Shown in pieces: positions 1 through 13,173 of a stretch of DNA of 64,000 nt. This stretch comes from Buddleja alternifolia. Taxonomy: Eukaryota; Streptophyta; Magnoliopsida; Lamiales; Scrophulariaceae. The notes under the pieces are model-generated. The model was not told the DNA's origin and did no database searches. It was given only the letters and a program-made list of their open reading frames with translations. The stretch spans positions 24,944,195 through 25,008,194 of the forward strand of contig CM033394.1 of the NCBI GenBank assembly GCA_019426215.1. Reading direction: 5' to 3'. The position numbers and the translations under genes are program-made. The stretch's first letter is position 1. Each line of letters begins with the position of its first letter.

Positions 1-986
1 TCGAATTACCATCATATGATAATATTTGATACCACTTAACAATATTTAATTCCAGTAAATCAATATTGTTGAACTCTAGCTTTAATTAAATTATTTGTGA
101 GTTCCCATTCCTTTTAAAATATAAATTAACTCTATTGAAATATCCGTGAAGAAATAAAATTAATACTACTATCATTTTATTTTTCACATCTTATCCTAAA
201 ACTCTCAATTTGCTTCGTATCCACATTTCAAAAGAAAAATCATTTTTCATATAATTTTAGTGACACTTCACTTGAAACACTTTGGCCAAAGTTTTAGAAA
301 AGTTGAACATTGCAAAAAAGGTAGTATTTCTTATCTCTCATGAGGATTATAGATTTTATATGACATATTGGCCACCGAAGACCTCATTTCTAAATACATC
401 AAAGCAATGTACACTAGATGTACTGGTCCACGACAATCATAGAATTTAGAGTTATTGTTCCAAATTATTTATTTTCGATAGTAGTAAAAAATAAATAGTT
501 CGATCGGTCCAGTTTAGTGTTTCAATCTCATTCATTTACACAAATATAGTTTATATGGAATCCCTAATCCCAAGATTAAGACAAACCATTGAATAAAGCA
601 TATTATAATCTTTAGAAGATAAGATGCTCATTCTTATCAATGACTACTTCCCATTTATAATAACATATGATATAGGTAATACAAGTTTTTTCATGAAACA
701 TCACTTCTATTTGGATTATCATAGGTAATTTTGAAAAACATCTACTCATAGTACAATTTTAATAAGAACCATAACTTACAATAATAGTAATTAAAGAACA
801 GTTTCATAAATAAATAATAGAAAATATCATACAATTGGATTTTTAGAACCCAATCCCTAACAGAAAGTCCCTTGAATTAATATTATTTATAAGATTGCTT
901 AAGGATCCGTGTGTATTTTATTAACCAGGTCGGGTCAGAAATCCTATACAACCTGATGACTGGATAATCCTGATCACTGAAGGAAG
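1..986. other. AT-rich sequence without recognisable gene
   Basis: I see no conserved coding frame, tRNA or clear transposon end here. The short open frames carry no family motif. It may be the remainder of an LTR or of the older host into which the minus-strand copia element to the right was inserted, but nothing in the sequence settles this. Confidence 0.5.
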
Positions 987-1058
987 TCCACGTGGCGTCA
1001 TTAGGGTAACCCAGTTGTCTTGTCATGAATGGTGGCTGACAACCCCTATAAATACCCC
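987..1058 (+). promoter_or_regulatory. Putative plant-type promoter (G-box plus TATA box)
   Basis: A G-box/ABRE-like CACGTGGC lies near 990 and is followed about 50 bp later by a strong TATA box (CTATAAATACC, about 1046-1056). A pyrimidine-rich stretch downstream would suit a transcription start. No gene follows, so an LTR promoter is the likeliest reading. The TATA core is also read on the minus strand, so the direction is uncertain. Confidence 0.35.
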
Positions 1059-1269
1059 ATCCCAACTCTTTTGTGGGGGGCCAACATTTATTTCACCCAT
1101 ATAATTCTCTCGTTTTCACTTTGTTTTTACCTATCAATTTTATCTCATAATTACCTCGTTCCATACGAAGTAATCCAACTTCTTAGCCAATATCAAATAC
1201 GAACTACGATTAGACTTGATCCTATTAAATTAGGTTGTAGGCAACTTGACATGTTCAAATCCAGTATAT

Positions 1270-1651
1270 AATCTTAATTCATAGGTTTTGGTTCGACCCC
1301 CTTGGATCATAGAGAAGGAACAAATTCATAAGATTGTAACCTTTGACCTGACATGAAAAAAAAAGTGAAAATTGTTATAAACTCCTTCAATCAATTAATA
1401 AGTTCTTCTTTTGTGGATAAATATAGAACCCCTAAATAAGCAATAAACTAAATTCTCAATGTATTCACTATAAACTATTTTTATGTTCATATATCAGATG
1501 ATACATCTACTATTTGTACAGCATATTACCATCGTTATTTATGACCTTCATTAATATAAGTAATTAATGAAGTGAATTAACCGGCTTTGATAAGAAACTT
1601 GTTTCTTATCTTCATTAATAGTCATTCACTATCTTTGATACTTTTACAACA
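1270..1651 (-). mobile_element. Copia element A, 3' LTR (left limit not defined)
   Basis: On the minus strand a polypurine tract (AAGTGGGAG, plus positions 1652-1660) is followed directly by TGTTGTAAAAG, a typical copia LTR start. A TATA-like TATATTTAT lies about 220 bp inside. The RNase H end of the same element is just upstream on that strand. The far end of the LTR was not recognised, so the left coordinate is nominal. Confidence 0.5.
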
Positions 1652-1659
1652 CTCCCACT

Positions 1660-1930
1660 TGAATGACCATTTGTAAAAGATGTGCCTTGTTAAAATCTCG
1701 TCAAGGAAAACTAAGTGGGATAAAACCATTGACTGGGGAAAAAGAGTACATCGTTTCTCAGAATACTTCAGGATTAGTTAAAGGGTTTCATAAGGATACT
1801 ACTGGATCCATACTTGAATACTTCAAGATTCAAATAATATGAGATTGTCTCGTTAAAACTCTATAAAGGAAAAACCCAGTGGGAAAACCCCTATACGAGG
1901 AAAAAGAGTACAATCTATATCTCCCCCTCA
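1660..1930 (-). repeat. Duplicated copia 3'-UTR block
   Basis: Two diverged copies (about 1663-1765 and 1845-1925) share the pattern cctcgttaaaa, then aaggaaaa, agtgggataaaacc and gaggaaaaagagtaca. On the minus strand this is the GTACTCTTTTTCC, then GGTTTTTCC, then AACGAGGCA signature found between RNase H and the LTR of many plant copia elements. A polypurine-like CTTTTGAGGGGGAG (minus) ends the second copy next to the RNase H stop. Confidence 0.5.
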
Positions 1931-1943
1931 AAAGTAGATATTA

Positions 1944-3998
1944 TCATATGAGGTCTTTGTAAGGACGCATACTTATGTCGTGTATGATTTTCTTGAATGT
2001 TAATACAAGCAAAACTTTGGTAAATATGTCTGCCAAATCGTCACTTGACCATATTTGTTTGACATATATTTCACCCTGCATCTGAATCTCGTGTTTATAA
2101 AAGAATTCTGGTGAAATATGTTTTGTTCTATCTCCTTTAATATAACCTCCTAGGATTTGAGTAATACATGCAGTATTATCATCATAGATTGTTGATGAGC
2201 TCTCTTCATTTGTCAATCCACATTCTTCTCTAATATGTTTGATGACTGATCTCATCTAAATACATTATCTACTTGCTTCATAAATTGCAATTATCTTTGA
2301 GTGATTTGATGATGTAGCCGCCAATGTCTGTTTTACTGATCTCCAGGAAATCGTTGTACCCCCATGGGTATATAGATAACTAGTCTGCAATCTTCATTTA
2401 TGTGGATTAGAGAGATAATGCGTCTTCATATCCGATTGATTGTGAATTTGATTCATATGGGAACAATAATCCCATGTCAATTGTTCCATGGAAGTAACAA
2501 AGGATATGCTTGACCCTGTTCGAATGCCTTCAAGTAGGATTAGAACTATATCTATACATTTCTAGTAAGTTAGCTGAAAATAAAATATCGGGTGTAGTAC
2601 AATTTGCAAGATACATAAGTGCTCCAATAGCAATAAGATATGATACTTCAGGACTTAGAATATCTTCGTCTTCTTAAAGAGGACAAAATAGATCTTTCTT
2701 CACATCAAGTGATCGAACGACCAGGGGGTACTTGAAGGATGTGCATAATCCATATGAAAGTGCTTCAAGCCTTTTTGAGTATAAGTAGATTCGTGAACAA
2801 AAATTCCTTTCGACATATGCTCAATTTGTGGTCCAAGACAAAACTTGATTCTTCTAAGATCATTCATTTCAAATTATTTCTTGAGATTTGTTACAGTTCT
2901 AGTGAGCTCTTCTGGAGTTCCAATAAGATTTAAATCATCAACATATACTGCAACTATAACAAATCCAGTTATTGGTTTCTTAATAAAAGTACATGGGTAT
3001 ATCTCGTTGTTTTCATATACCTCTTTCAAGAGGTATTCACTTAAATGATTATACCACACGTGACTAAATTATTTTAGTCCATATAAGGATCTTTGTAACA
3101 TCATAAACTCAACACTTTTAGGTTTATTGTTGTATGATTCAGGCATCTTTAGTCCTTGTGGGACTTTCATATAGGTATCTATGTCTAGTAGTCTACAAAA
3201 TATGCGGTAACCACATCCATTAACCGCATTCCTAATTTTTCTTTAACCACTAAACTAATAAGAAATCTTAAAGTGATTGTGTCAATTACCGGAGCATATG
3301 TCTCCTCGTAATCAATTCCAGGTTTTTGCGAAAAATCTTGTGCAACTAATCGTGCTTTATATCTCACAATTTTGCTTTTCTCATTTCATTTTCTAATGAA
3401 TACCCACTTATATCCAACAGGCATAACACCTTTAGGTGTTTATACCATAGTTCCAAATACTTCATGTTTTACAAGCGAGTCAAACTTTGGTTGAATTGCT
3501 TCTTTTCACATTGGTCAATCATTTCTCCATCGTCATTCTGACGATTTGTGGTTCAATTTCATTATCACTGTTGGTGATATCAAAAACAATTTTGAATGCA
3601 AATACGATGTCGACAATGCTTTTATTTATATCTAGTATCTCTCCTAATTGTGAAAAATGTATTGAAATCTCATGATTTTCAAGCACCTGATTCTCTTAAG
3701 GAGAAGATAAATCCTCTTCTAGAGGACTCCTCTTCGGGAGGATCACTATCAGGAGTATACTTGGACTTAATCATTCATTTATTGTTTTTGGGATATAATC
3801 CCTTCAAGAGATCTACATGGTTCTTCAAAAACACTTAGTTCTTTAAGAACAATATGTTTTAGCTATTGCACTTTTCTCTTTTGAGGGGGTTTATCGTTTG
3901 CACCGACAAGTCCATCACGCTTAAAGTGTGATAAGGACTCATTTGCTGCTATTTTCGTTTTTGGTCCTTCAAGTTCTTCTACTCTTGCAGGAGCATTA
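1944..3998 (-). pseudogene. Copia element A: integrase C-terminus, RT and RNase H (decayed)
   Basis: Read on the minus strand from 3998 down, this is the second half of a Ty1-copia polyprotein, the enzyme set that copies element RNA into DNA. It starts with the linker after integrase (NAPARVEELEGPKTK near 3990-3950). The RT N-terminal motif (KARLVAQDFSQKPGIDYEET) is at 3185-3367, the RT active-site motif YVDDLN lies inside 2874-3059, and the RNase H end (DDNTACI, then DLADIFTK) is at 1944-2255. Many frameshifts and stops separate these blocks, so no product is possible. A solo LTR interrupts the frame at 3999, and the integrase core resumes at 5623. Confidence 0.85.
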
Positions 3999-5622
3999 TG
4001 TTGGGAATCATGTATAGAAAATGCAGCAAAACTAATTTAAAATCGATTATCAATATAAGCGTCAATTTGTGTTTTCGTTGATTTTACATAAATAGAAGAA
4101 CACGGAGAACACGATAAATAGCTTACCTCTTGAAGCGTGTTAATATTTTCCTAGCAAATCTCCAACGATTCATGTGTCACGTCTCTAGATTGTCACGTGC
4201 GAAATTGACTCTAGAAATCTCCATCTCGATATCCCCGGACGGCTAGGTTGAGAGAGAGGAATATTTTTCTATTCTGTATTTTCTCTGGAGACAAGAAATC
4301 AATGTTATGAATTGTGTTACACTAGGGCTTATGTTAGAGGATTAAATAAATACTCCAACTTAAGCCCATCTAGTTGCACACCCCATGGGACTTATTGGAT
4401 TCTCAGCTGGGTTAAGTTGATCACGTCAACTTAGTCCTATTAATTGAATCATCTAATATTTAATCGAATTAAATATATTGATTAAAATCAATATTCTTAT
4501 TAACTAAATAAGTAAATAAATAATTTTTGTAGTTGACCAAGTCAACATAACTAATTTAATTATCAATGTTTAATCCAATCAAACAACCAATTAAATTAAT
4601 ATGTCCAATTATTTAATTTGTCCTTCTAAAGGACAAATTACCAAAATGCCCTCCAAATACAAATTGCAATTTTTTGTCTATTCCTATAGCGTGACTCTCT
4701 AGGTTTATCTCGATGGCAATGAGAGGATACCAAAGGATGTGAGTGACAGAAGCTAGCACCATAGCCCAACCGAGTACGAAATGACTATGTCATTTCCAAC
4801 CTCTAGATTGTGAATACCGTATGATTCAAGCCCTACACTAATGTATCCTGATTGAGTGAGAGTCATAGAATGTGTCAACTCACAAGACTCGATGCTATGC
4901 TAAAAATCATAGTAACATTACCAAACTACCCTCCATGTCCAACATGAGTTCGTTAATCAGCTCTGGACAAAGACTTTTAATCTCATTTAGCTATAATCTC
5001 ATATGATACTTCTCATTTACTTTTAAGCTAGTAAATTCCTTCTTCGCAATCACCTCAGAACTGCTACTTGACCATTAGAACGCACTTCAAGGTCGGACCT
5101 ACCAACATGTGAATTGGGCCTAATTAGTCTGATGACAGAACCAATTTCACTAGTGCACTATGACCGCGATTCCTCATGCCTGAGACTCATGCATACTATC
5201 ATAATCAGTAATCCAATCATTAAGTAAACACCCTTGTGATCTGTGTTCGAATACACTAATTCTATTAATGTATCTATGACACAAACTCCCACTATCCCAT
5301 AGTGTTTGACTGACACTCTTGGTCAGAGCATGTGTCATACATGTCCACATGAATCTCAATGCCCAATTGAGATTCTCCTACTTGTGAACCACTTTAAGTG
5401 TTCAAGTACCAAACCTTTCCAGTGCCTATCTCTCTAACTATCATAGGGACTGGAAGGTTTGCCTTGATACACATGGACTAGTTGTTTGTTCAAGACTTAT
5501 AAATGTCATTAAGATTTACATGAATGAAACATAAATGCCTTTATATGGATAATTATTTGTACAATATAAATGAGTGCCATTTTCACGAACTCCTCATTAT
5601 CAACGAGAGCACACACCCAACA
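3999..5622 (-). mobile_element. Solo LTR, copia family 1 (TSD catta)
   Basis: The 1624-bp unit begins TGTTGGG and ends CCCAACA and has no internal coding region. The host copia frame is cut on both sides, with the 5-bp duplication catta at 3994-3998 and 5623-5627. The minus-strand start (TGTTGGGTGTGTGCTCTC) and the internal aaaggcattta block match the LTRs at 7943, 32738, 48032 and 58787, which sets the orientation. A solo LTR is the expected product of recombination between the two LTRs of a full element. Confidence 0.85.
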
Positions 5623-6072
5623 CATTAGAAATAGGGATGTGAGATTTTGTAATCTTTTGATTGTCAGTGAATACATATGGTAGTTGATTTGCAATATTTT
5701 GCAAATGAATGATGTTTTGAACTTCAAATTCACATTCTTGTGTTCAAGGGTCAAAATGAGACAGACTCGATTCATGCCATGTAATTTCTTGTCGTGCTTT
5801 AGGCATAGACTTTTCTCCCCCTAAGAAATTGACAATCTTCAAAACGTATTGTAAAAAGATAACTTGTCATAGGTTCAAGATATCAAATAATTGATGGTGA
5901 GTTAAGTCCAACATAGATACCTAACCTAAATTGTGGATTTGTGTATTTTGGAGGTCAAATAGGTACATAAATAGCATATCCAAATATCCGAAGAGGGGGT
6001 TGACCAAAAATGAGTTGTTAGTGGGGAATATTTTTGATAAGATGTTGGTCTAATTTTAGCTAAGTATGCAGG
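5623..6072 (-). pseudogene. Copia element A: integrase core fragment (decayed)
   Basis: This continues the frame cut by the solo LTR. On the minus strand it shows the integrase stretch with RIFGYAIYVP, then an SPSII..YLEP block, an ITWHES-like block, and a C-terminus reading KSHIP at the break. These are the conserved landmarks of the plant copia integrase C-terminal region. Stops and frameshifts are present. The fragment ends at 6072, where an Athila-like LTR begins, and the likely insertion duplication is gcagg (6068-6072). The rest of this element (gag, protease, N-terminal integrase) is not in the window. Confidence 0.75.
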
Positions 6073-6580
6073 TGATAAGCTGTGTATTTATGTATTTTCA
6101 AGCCTTATATTTGTGTGATTTATATTGGTTTATGAATGATTTTTCACAAATGCATTTAATTTGTGTGTTAAGTGAGTACAGGTGGAAAATCACTACAATT
6201 AAGGAAAAAGGGGGAAAAACGTATGAAGAAAAAGATTTTAGCTACAAAATATGTTTTTCTTTTCAACGTTCGAACGTGGGCTATTTAACATTTGAACCTG
6301 ATGGTCAAAATTAAAAGCCAAAGTCAAAATGAAGAAAAGCCAACGTCAAAATGTGGGTTTTGCACTGAAAAAAATTTGGAAAGTTTTATACCTAGTTCAA
6401 GTTGGAATATTCTATATCGCCCTCATATAAATATTAGATTAGTTCTCTCACTTAGGGTTCAACTTTCTACACAATTTACACACTTTCAAGAGAAAGAAGA
6501 AAAGAACAAGTTATAGAAGATCATCATCAATTATAGGGAGTATCTTAGTATTAGATTTATATTTGTATATGGATATTCTT

Positions 6581-7812
6581 TGACACGCAAAAACCTAACG
6601 TGTTTGTAAAGTAAGAGGACTGATCGTGCAAGTAATAAGTGAACTAAAAGTTTGGATTGTTGATCCCACAGAGACTAGAAATTTAGTAATACTGAATTTA
6701 AATCAAGCTATCTTAAATTAAAACTAAAGGATTGTAAATAACTAGAATAAAACAAGGATTGAAGAATTTATGAAAAACAAATAGAGAAAAACAACCAAGG
6801 CACATGCGTCAACACAAACCAATTATTTATCAATATAAAAGCGTTGATCATATTTCAAATTATTGTTGGTAATGTGAAATTTTATTTTAAGTTTATTAGC
6901 TGATCCCTTGTAATAACAAACCTATACTTAACTATCCGAAAATATCTCGAAAATCTAATAAACAAGCATGCATTAAGAATTAAAAATTTCTCGAAAAATT
7001 TGGCTAACTACACCTGGGAAACTTTACCTATGTCTAAGGCAATCCCTGTATTCGGGTTATGTGATGGTCCCTTTTTAACCTTAAATTACCTTATCCCAAA
7101 TGACTAAATTAAGCAATATATCATACACGTGATGGCCAAACACACATAAGCATTAAGAACAAGATTAAGACACTTAGCAAACAATAATCATCAATATGAA
7201 AAACTACTTCTATATATGAAAACTCATGATTCGGCCTAAGCATGGCCTTAGTCTACAAATTTAGCTACTCATAACTACGTGAAGACAACTAAACATAATA
7301 TTCATGTTCTTGAAAGAAAGTAAAATAAGAAAATAAAAACTCCCTATGATGAATCTTGAAGTTCTTGATCTCCAAAGTAAGTAAAACAATATCCAATTTG
7401 GAACTAAATCGGAACCTTAATCATAGAGAAAAGATTTAATATTTATAGCCAAGGGTGGAAGACACCTAATCAATTCACACTTGAAAATTTTCAAAATCTG
7501 CTCAGCCGACCACAATGTTTGAAAGTCACTAAACTTCACGTTTGGACGTTGACTTATTCATTGACTTTGACTCTTAGAGCAACACACATTTGGACGTCAC
7601 TCAGCCCATGTTCAGACGTTGGAGCTAGTAGCTGATTTTTCCGCTGAAATGTTCTTCTTTACATGGTTTTCACCCTTTTTCCTCTATTGCAATGATTTGT
7701 ACCTAAACTCACTTAACACACAATTTAAACGCATATGTGGTATAAAATTACATAATCCAATATAAATCACATGAATATAGGGCTGAAAAACACGCAAAAT
7801 AACACCCTATCA
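6581..7812 (-). mobile_element. Solo LTR, Athila-like, opposite orientation, inside a related LTR
   Basis: The 1232-bp unit reads tgacacgc to ccctatca on the plus strand, so TGATAGGGTG to GCGTGTCA on the minus strand. Its minus-strand start is very similar to the start of the surrounding LTR (gtgatttatattgg shared). The flanks are ttctt (6576-6580) and ttcat (7813-7817), a 5-bp duplication with one mismatch. Joining the flanks restores collinearity with the LTR at 61390. Confidence 0.75.
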
Positions 7813-7942
7813 TTCATCTTTGTCTTTGTACTTTTCTTATGGTGATTATAAACTAAATTCTTATACTAAGGCCATGTGAAAGCCAAATTGAGATGTTTGA
7901 TATATAAAAGTTATTTCTTTGAGTTAATTCTATGGTTGCTAT

Positions 7943-9577
7943 TGTTAGGATTATGCTCTCCATGTCATCGAGGAATTAGATTGTTTAGGGCGTTTAGCTT
8001 TATGTTGAACAAACTATCTTTGATTAATAAAAAGGCATTTGTTTTTTGTTCATATCAATCTTAATGACATTAATAAAATATTGAACAAATAAATCCCGAG
8101 TGATCAAGAGGGGCTTCTACTCCTCGTGGTTTGAGGAGATCGACACTAGAAGTATTGATTTCTTGATTACTTAAAAAGGGTTCACAAGTCGAAGAGTCTT
8201 AATTGGGCATTATGACCAAACTTGTATGATGCAAGCTTTGACAAGGAGTGTCAATCGGTCACTATGGAATAGTGGAAGCTTGTGCCATAAATAATCAATG
8301 AAATTGATATATTCGAACATGGCTCACCATATTTCAATCACTTGGGTAATTACTCGGTGACTGTCAATGATTGAGTTACAAGTCATGGTAGTGTGCGTGA
8401 ACCTTAGACCTGAGGATCCACGAACATTGTACTTGTGACACTGAACGAGTTATTAAAGTAGTTACATCCAATTCACCTGTAGGTGGGATCAACCTCGAAG
8501 TGCTGTTCAGATGGACAAGTCGCAATTGTTCGATGATTACCAACATAGGATTCACTGTCTCGAGTAGTAAACAAGTTAACGTCCTGTGCGATCATAGGTA
8601 AATAAAATTATAAGTTTTTGGCCAAATTAGGTGAACTAACTTGTGTGGACCGCAAGAGTAGTTTGGTAATTTCATCTTACTATGATTTATTAAGCATATC
8701 ATCGAGTCCTGTGAGTTTGACACAAATCATGACTCTCACTCGATCGGGATGTTACAGTGAAGGGCATATACTCACATGGTGTCTGTAAGCAAAAGGCTCG
8801 TATTGATCTAATAGATTTGATCTCAATTGGATTTCGGTGTGAGTCCACGAGACTGGCTAGGTGACACTCACATCCTTGGTTTCCTCCCAATGCCAATTGA
8901 GACGAACCTAGAGAGTCGCGTTTTCAAGGAATTAAGCGAATAAATTCTTTCGTTGTCAAATAACATAAATTAGGTAATTTGTCATTTGATGGATAAATTA
9001 ATTTATTCGATTAATTAGATTAATAGAAATAAATCAATAATAAATAATTAGATTTATTTATTATATTCATCCTATCCTAAATTAATTATTAGATAAATTA
9101 ATTTAGTTGATTATTAATTAATATCATATTTTAATTAGATTAGAATATGTTGGACTTAATTAATAATTGGACTAACTTGAAAGTCAATTTAGCCCAATTA
9201 AATGATGGTAGACGTGTATTATGGAGTTGGTGGGCTCAAGGAATTAATTTCCAAGCCATCATTCCATATAAATACACAAGACCTAGTTGGAAAAACCTAA
9301 AACTTTCATAATAAACTTGACAGCAACCGTTGGCCACATTTGAGCCAGAGGAGGTGGATTTTTCTTCAAGTCTTATTCCAGCATAATATCTAGAGGCAAG
9401 GGTCTAGGATCATTGCTACCGTGTAGATCAAGACTTAGAATTATACAAAAATGTTAGTAAATTGATGAAATTCGATTTCATCTTTTTATTCTTATAAAAT
9501 CATTAACCCAAAAGTGATCCGATTGTGAATCCGGATATATTTTTATTTCTACTATGCATGTATTAGGATTCACAACA
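7943..9577 (+). mobile_element. Solo LTR, copia family 1 (TSD gctat)
   Basis: The 1635-bp unit begins TGTTAGGATTATGCTCTC and ends CACAACA. It is flanked by perfect 5-bp duplications gctat (7938-7942 and 9578-9582). Removing it rejoins an LTR segment collinear with 62390-62480 (ttaattctatggttgctat joining gtgtttttat). It contains the aataaaaaggcattt block and the gacaaggagtgtcaatcg block shared by the other family 1 LTRs. Confidence 0.88.
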
Positions 9578-10192
9578 GCTATGTGTTTTTATTTTGTGCT
9601 TTTATATGCTTGATCACCATATATTTGCTAAATTGCCTAACTTAGCCATTCGAGAGAAGATAAGTTAGGGAGCAAAGGAATCAAAACATAACCCGTTAAC
9701 AGGAGTTATCTTAAAGATATTTAAAGACTCCCAGGTACAGTTAGCTGGATCTTCGGAGAAATTCTAGCTCGTTAATGCATGCTTTGTTAATTAGACTTTC
9801 ATTATTTTGAGGGCCATTAATCAAGTATAGGGGTGTTATTACAAGACATCAGTTAATAATCAGTTAAGGAATCTTCCACCATAGCAAGAGTAGTTTAATA
9901 ACTTGAAGAACAATATTTATATGGATAACGAATCAATTTGTGCAGACACATTTGTCTTAGTTGCATTTATCATATCTCTTTTCACAATCTTGCTTAACCC
10001 TTGTTTTTAGTTAAGTTACATTTACATTTCATAATCTTTACTTTTATTAATTTTTGCTTGTTTGAAATCTTTTAATTTATAAAATACGAGACTCTGTGGG
10101 ATCGACATCCCGAACATATAATCCACTTTAATACTTGCAGACCAATCCCCTTGCTGTATGAACACTTATTAATTTCTGTCGTGTCAAGTTTT

Positions 10193-10210
10193 TGGCACCG
10201 TTGCCGAGGA
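10193..10210 (+). other. Primer-binding site, tRNA-Asp type (degenerate)
   Basis: TGGCACCGTTGCCGAGGA matches the complement of the plant tRNA-Asp 3' end (TGGCGCCGTTGCCGGGGA) with two changes. It lies six bases after the LTR end, as in the two other Athila-like elements of the window. Confidence 0.75.
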
Positions 10211-10254
10211 CTTGTTTTATTTTAGTTTTGATTTCGTTTAAGCTTTAATAAATT

Positions 10255-11421
10255 TTGAGTTCTTGTTATTTGCTTCGTTTTGTTTTCTTAGTTTTAATTC
10301 TAGTAAATAATGGCAATTTTTCGGATATGAATCTTCTGCAGAACAGAGAATGGTTGCAAAATATCATACAAGTTATGCAACCAGCAACAACAGCGTCTCT
10401 AGCATCAGTTTGTGGTAGTCAGCCACGACAAACTTACACTATACCGGGGCCAGTGGTTATTTCACATTTCGCTACACCAAACTTCCACATTCCCGCACAT
10501 GTATTCAGCATGGTTCAGAGCGACCACTTTCATGGGGATCCGACTGACTCACCTTATGATCACTTGGAGAATTTTGAGAATGTCCTTCTGACCATGCAAT
10601 TCCATCTAAGAGATCTTAACGCCATTCGCCTTCAACTCTTGCATTTTTCTGTCAAGAACAAGGGTACCACTTGGTACAAATCTCTTTCCCCACAATCCAT
10701 CACTACTTGGGGAAGGTGATTGAAGAATTCCTGAATAAGTTCCTTCCCCAATCGAAGATTAATGAACTCCGGAGTGAAATAAAGGGATTTAGGTAGAGGA
10801 GGAATGAGTCCTTGGCTGAAGCGTGGGCTGGATACAAAGGTTTAATTAGAAAATGCCTGAGTCATAACTATTCACTAAATGAGCTTGTGCAACACTTCTA
10901 AGACGGAGTTTAGTCAATAAGTAGATATAGACTCAATGCTGGAGCTAGTGGTGATCTTCTTGGATTAGATAATAGAAGGGAGGATGAACTTTATCCTGAT
11001 GATGATTGTGAGTGTCAAAAAAGTTGAGGAAGAAGCAGAAGTCATGTTGGAAGATGTCAATTTTGTGGGAAGCCCGAATAGACCAAGAAATATTTTTCAC
11101 GAAGAAAATTTCCCGAGAGCACCAATTACACCACAACGTGTACATAAAGAACCTCGTCTCCAAGGCAAGGGAGAGCTTTTATTGTGGAGGAAAGACTCGA
11201 TGAAATCATATTTGCAAATTTGATGAGTCTCTCAATGAGCTCCACCGAATCATGAAAGAAGTGCTACGTCACGTCGTTCAATCATCGAGTAAGCTATCTG
11301 AGAAAGCACCAGAGGCATTGCCGAGAAACACCAAGACAATTCTAACGGAGCAATGCAATGCGGTGACTTTAGGAATGTCAAGGACTTGAAAAATGCAGGA
11401 ATTTCGTCCCATCATTAAAAG
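10255..11421 (+). pseudogene. Athila-like gag fragment (broken)
   Basis: This is gag, the capsid precursor of an Athila-like gypsy element. The first open stretch (10255-10719) carries NREWLQN, YTIPGPVV, an HVFSMVQSDHF block and WYKSLSPQSITTW, all collinear with the intact gag on the minus strand at 27.1-30.4 kb. A frameshift follows near 10715. Homology then continues with stops (KINELRSEIKGF, ESLAEAWAGYK, LNAGASGDLLGLD, DELYPDD) to about 11390. At 11421 it is cut by the LTR of copia element B. The first in-frame Met is not conserved in the relative, so the true start is unclear. Confidence 0.85.
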
Positions 11422-12630
11422 TGTTATGTGCCCAGCGAGCCATCTGTTGGCTTGAACATTAACACTATGTCAGTCTTATCATTTAGATTATATCAAACCT
11501 ATTACGGAATACTTCTTTATTGTCGACTACTCAAGGAGTATAGATAAAGATCCCATGGATTACATATAGGTAGGGGAGCGGTTGGGAAACATATGTAATG
11601 ATCTCAAAGACCGTAATCCTAAAATACGTTCCAAGTCATAGAGGCTATGAGATGTGGGATATCACTGGCCTCGCCAAGACTTGTTCATGCATGTAACTTT
11701 CCCAAGAGGTCGACATGTTCTATTGTCGATGGCTTGTATGGAAATACATGTATAAAGATTCATACTTTGATTATGGAATTGAATGGCCCCGCAAGGATTC
11801 CTCGTTGGTGTTGTCGAACTTGGAGTCCATCGGTTTCGTAGTGTGAGATACTCCTTAGATCTGAGATGTCATTAGAAAGGGTACTACCCACTATGCTCTG
11901 ATATGTACGTGCACTCCAGGAGAGTCATACGGGGTGTATGTTGGGTATAGTCTGGTAGTACATCAGATCAAGTGACAGTCAGAAAGGATTCATCCAAGAT
12001 CATAAGTACTCGATATTTCCTATGCTGTTCAGTGAAGCTGAATGATCGAAAGGTCTCAGGCCAAAGCATTATCTTATAAGAGGGATTGGTGATCCTTGCT
12101 TAGAAGACCGGATCATTAGTGGAACCAACATAGTCATAGTTTCCGAGGCTATTAGGGTTTCGACTGTCACCAAGCCCTAGGTCTTAGACGAGAAAAAGAT
12201 GGAGGGATTCGATTCACACAAAGATCAAAATCTGGATAGGTTTGCATTTTCATTGTTAACATCTAGGAAGTCATGGCGACGTTGCTAGACATCGAACCAC
12301 AACCGATAAGTGCCTTGGGTTAATTGGGGAAATTAATCCAAGGCTTAGTTAATTATTATGAATAATTAATCTAGCCTATGGAAGGACTTATTGCTAGCTT
12401 CTTAATGAGCCTATGGGGTCACACACAATACTTAGTGTAGTACCTATTGGCTAGTTAATTCTTTGTGAATTAATGGAGAGATTAATTAATTGGAATTAAT
12501 TAATAGGAAAAAGAATAAATTAATTAAGTGGTCATAATTAATAATAGTCTTATAATTTAATATTAAATTATTAAATTGGGAAAGACTAATTAATTAATTA
12601 GTGATCTAATTAATTAATATGTGAAAGTGG

Positions 12631-12633
<3 letters not shown>

Positions 12634-12662
<29 letters not shown>
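12634..12662. repeat. (TA)n microsatellite
   Basis: About 14 TA dinucleotides lie within the family 2 LTR. Shorter TA runs occur nearby at about 12731-12745 and 13069-13088. Together they suggest expansion of a TA-rich part of the LTR. Confidence 0.85.
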
Positions 12663-12665
<3 letters not shown>

Positions 12666-13066
12666 CACGTGGGCATGTGTGCATGGATTTGGTGGAGGAT
12701 TTTATCTTGTTCACCAAGTCTATGTGTGTGTGTATATATATATATTTAATATCTCTATCTTATAATATATTTGGTAGGATCTATTCTAATTAATTAGGTA
12801 ACTAATTGATATGGAAAGATCTTATTAATATATTAGGATAAATATAATAGATTTGGTAAGATTTAATTAATTAGTTAGTTGACTAATTATATAGAAAAGA
12901 TCTTATTGGATAGATATGAAAATATCTTATTAGTTGGAAAGATATCCAATTAATTAAGGAAGAAAGTTTGAGAAAGAATGAAAACTAAATAAAATAACAT
13001 ACATACATATAGCACAAGTGTGAACACACACACTAAGGCATGTGTGTGTAGGGCGTGCATGCCCTG

Positions 13067-13097
<31 letters not shown>

Positions 13098-13173
13098 TGT
13101 TGTTTTAATTAATCAATAATTTTTAATTAAGTTTCTCTCAAAAGTTTTTCATAAGATAAAAACAAGGGTTTTA

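Larger units (their letters stand above)
6073..10186 (+). mobile_element. Athila-like gypsy 5' LTR containing two nested solo LTRs
   Basis: The LTR starts TGATAAGCTGTG and ends GTGTCA, six bases before a tRNA-Asp-type primer site. It resembles the LTR at 61390-63029 along its length: the segment around ttagatttat, the phrase aaggccatgt, and the cgagagaag block are collinear. The alignment is broken by insertions at 6581-7812 and 7943-9577. Without them and their duplications the LTR is about 1.24 kb, close to the 1232-bp solo LTR of the same family nested inside it. Confidence 0.8.

Noticed and set aside
5509..5775. 88-codon minus-strand frame
   Set aside because: It spans the boundary between copia integrase and a solo LTR and joins unrelated sequences.
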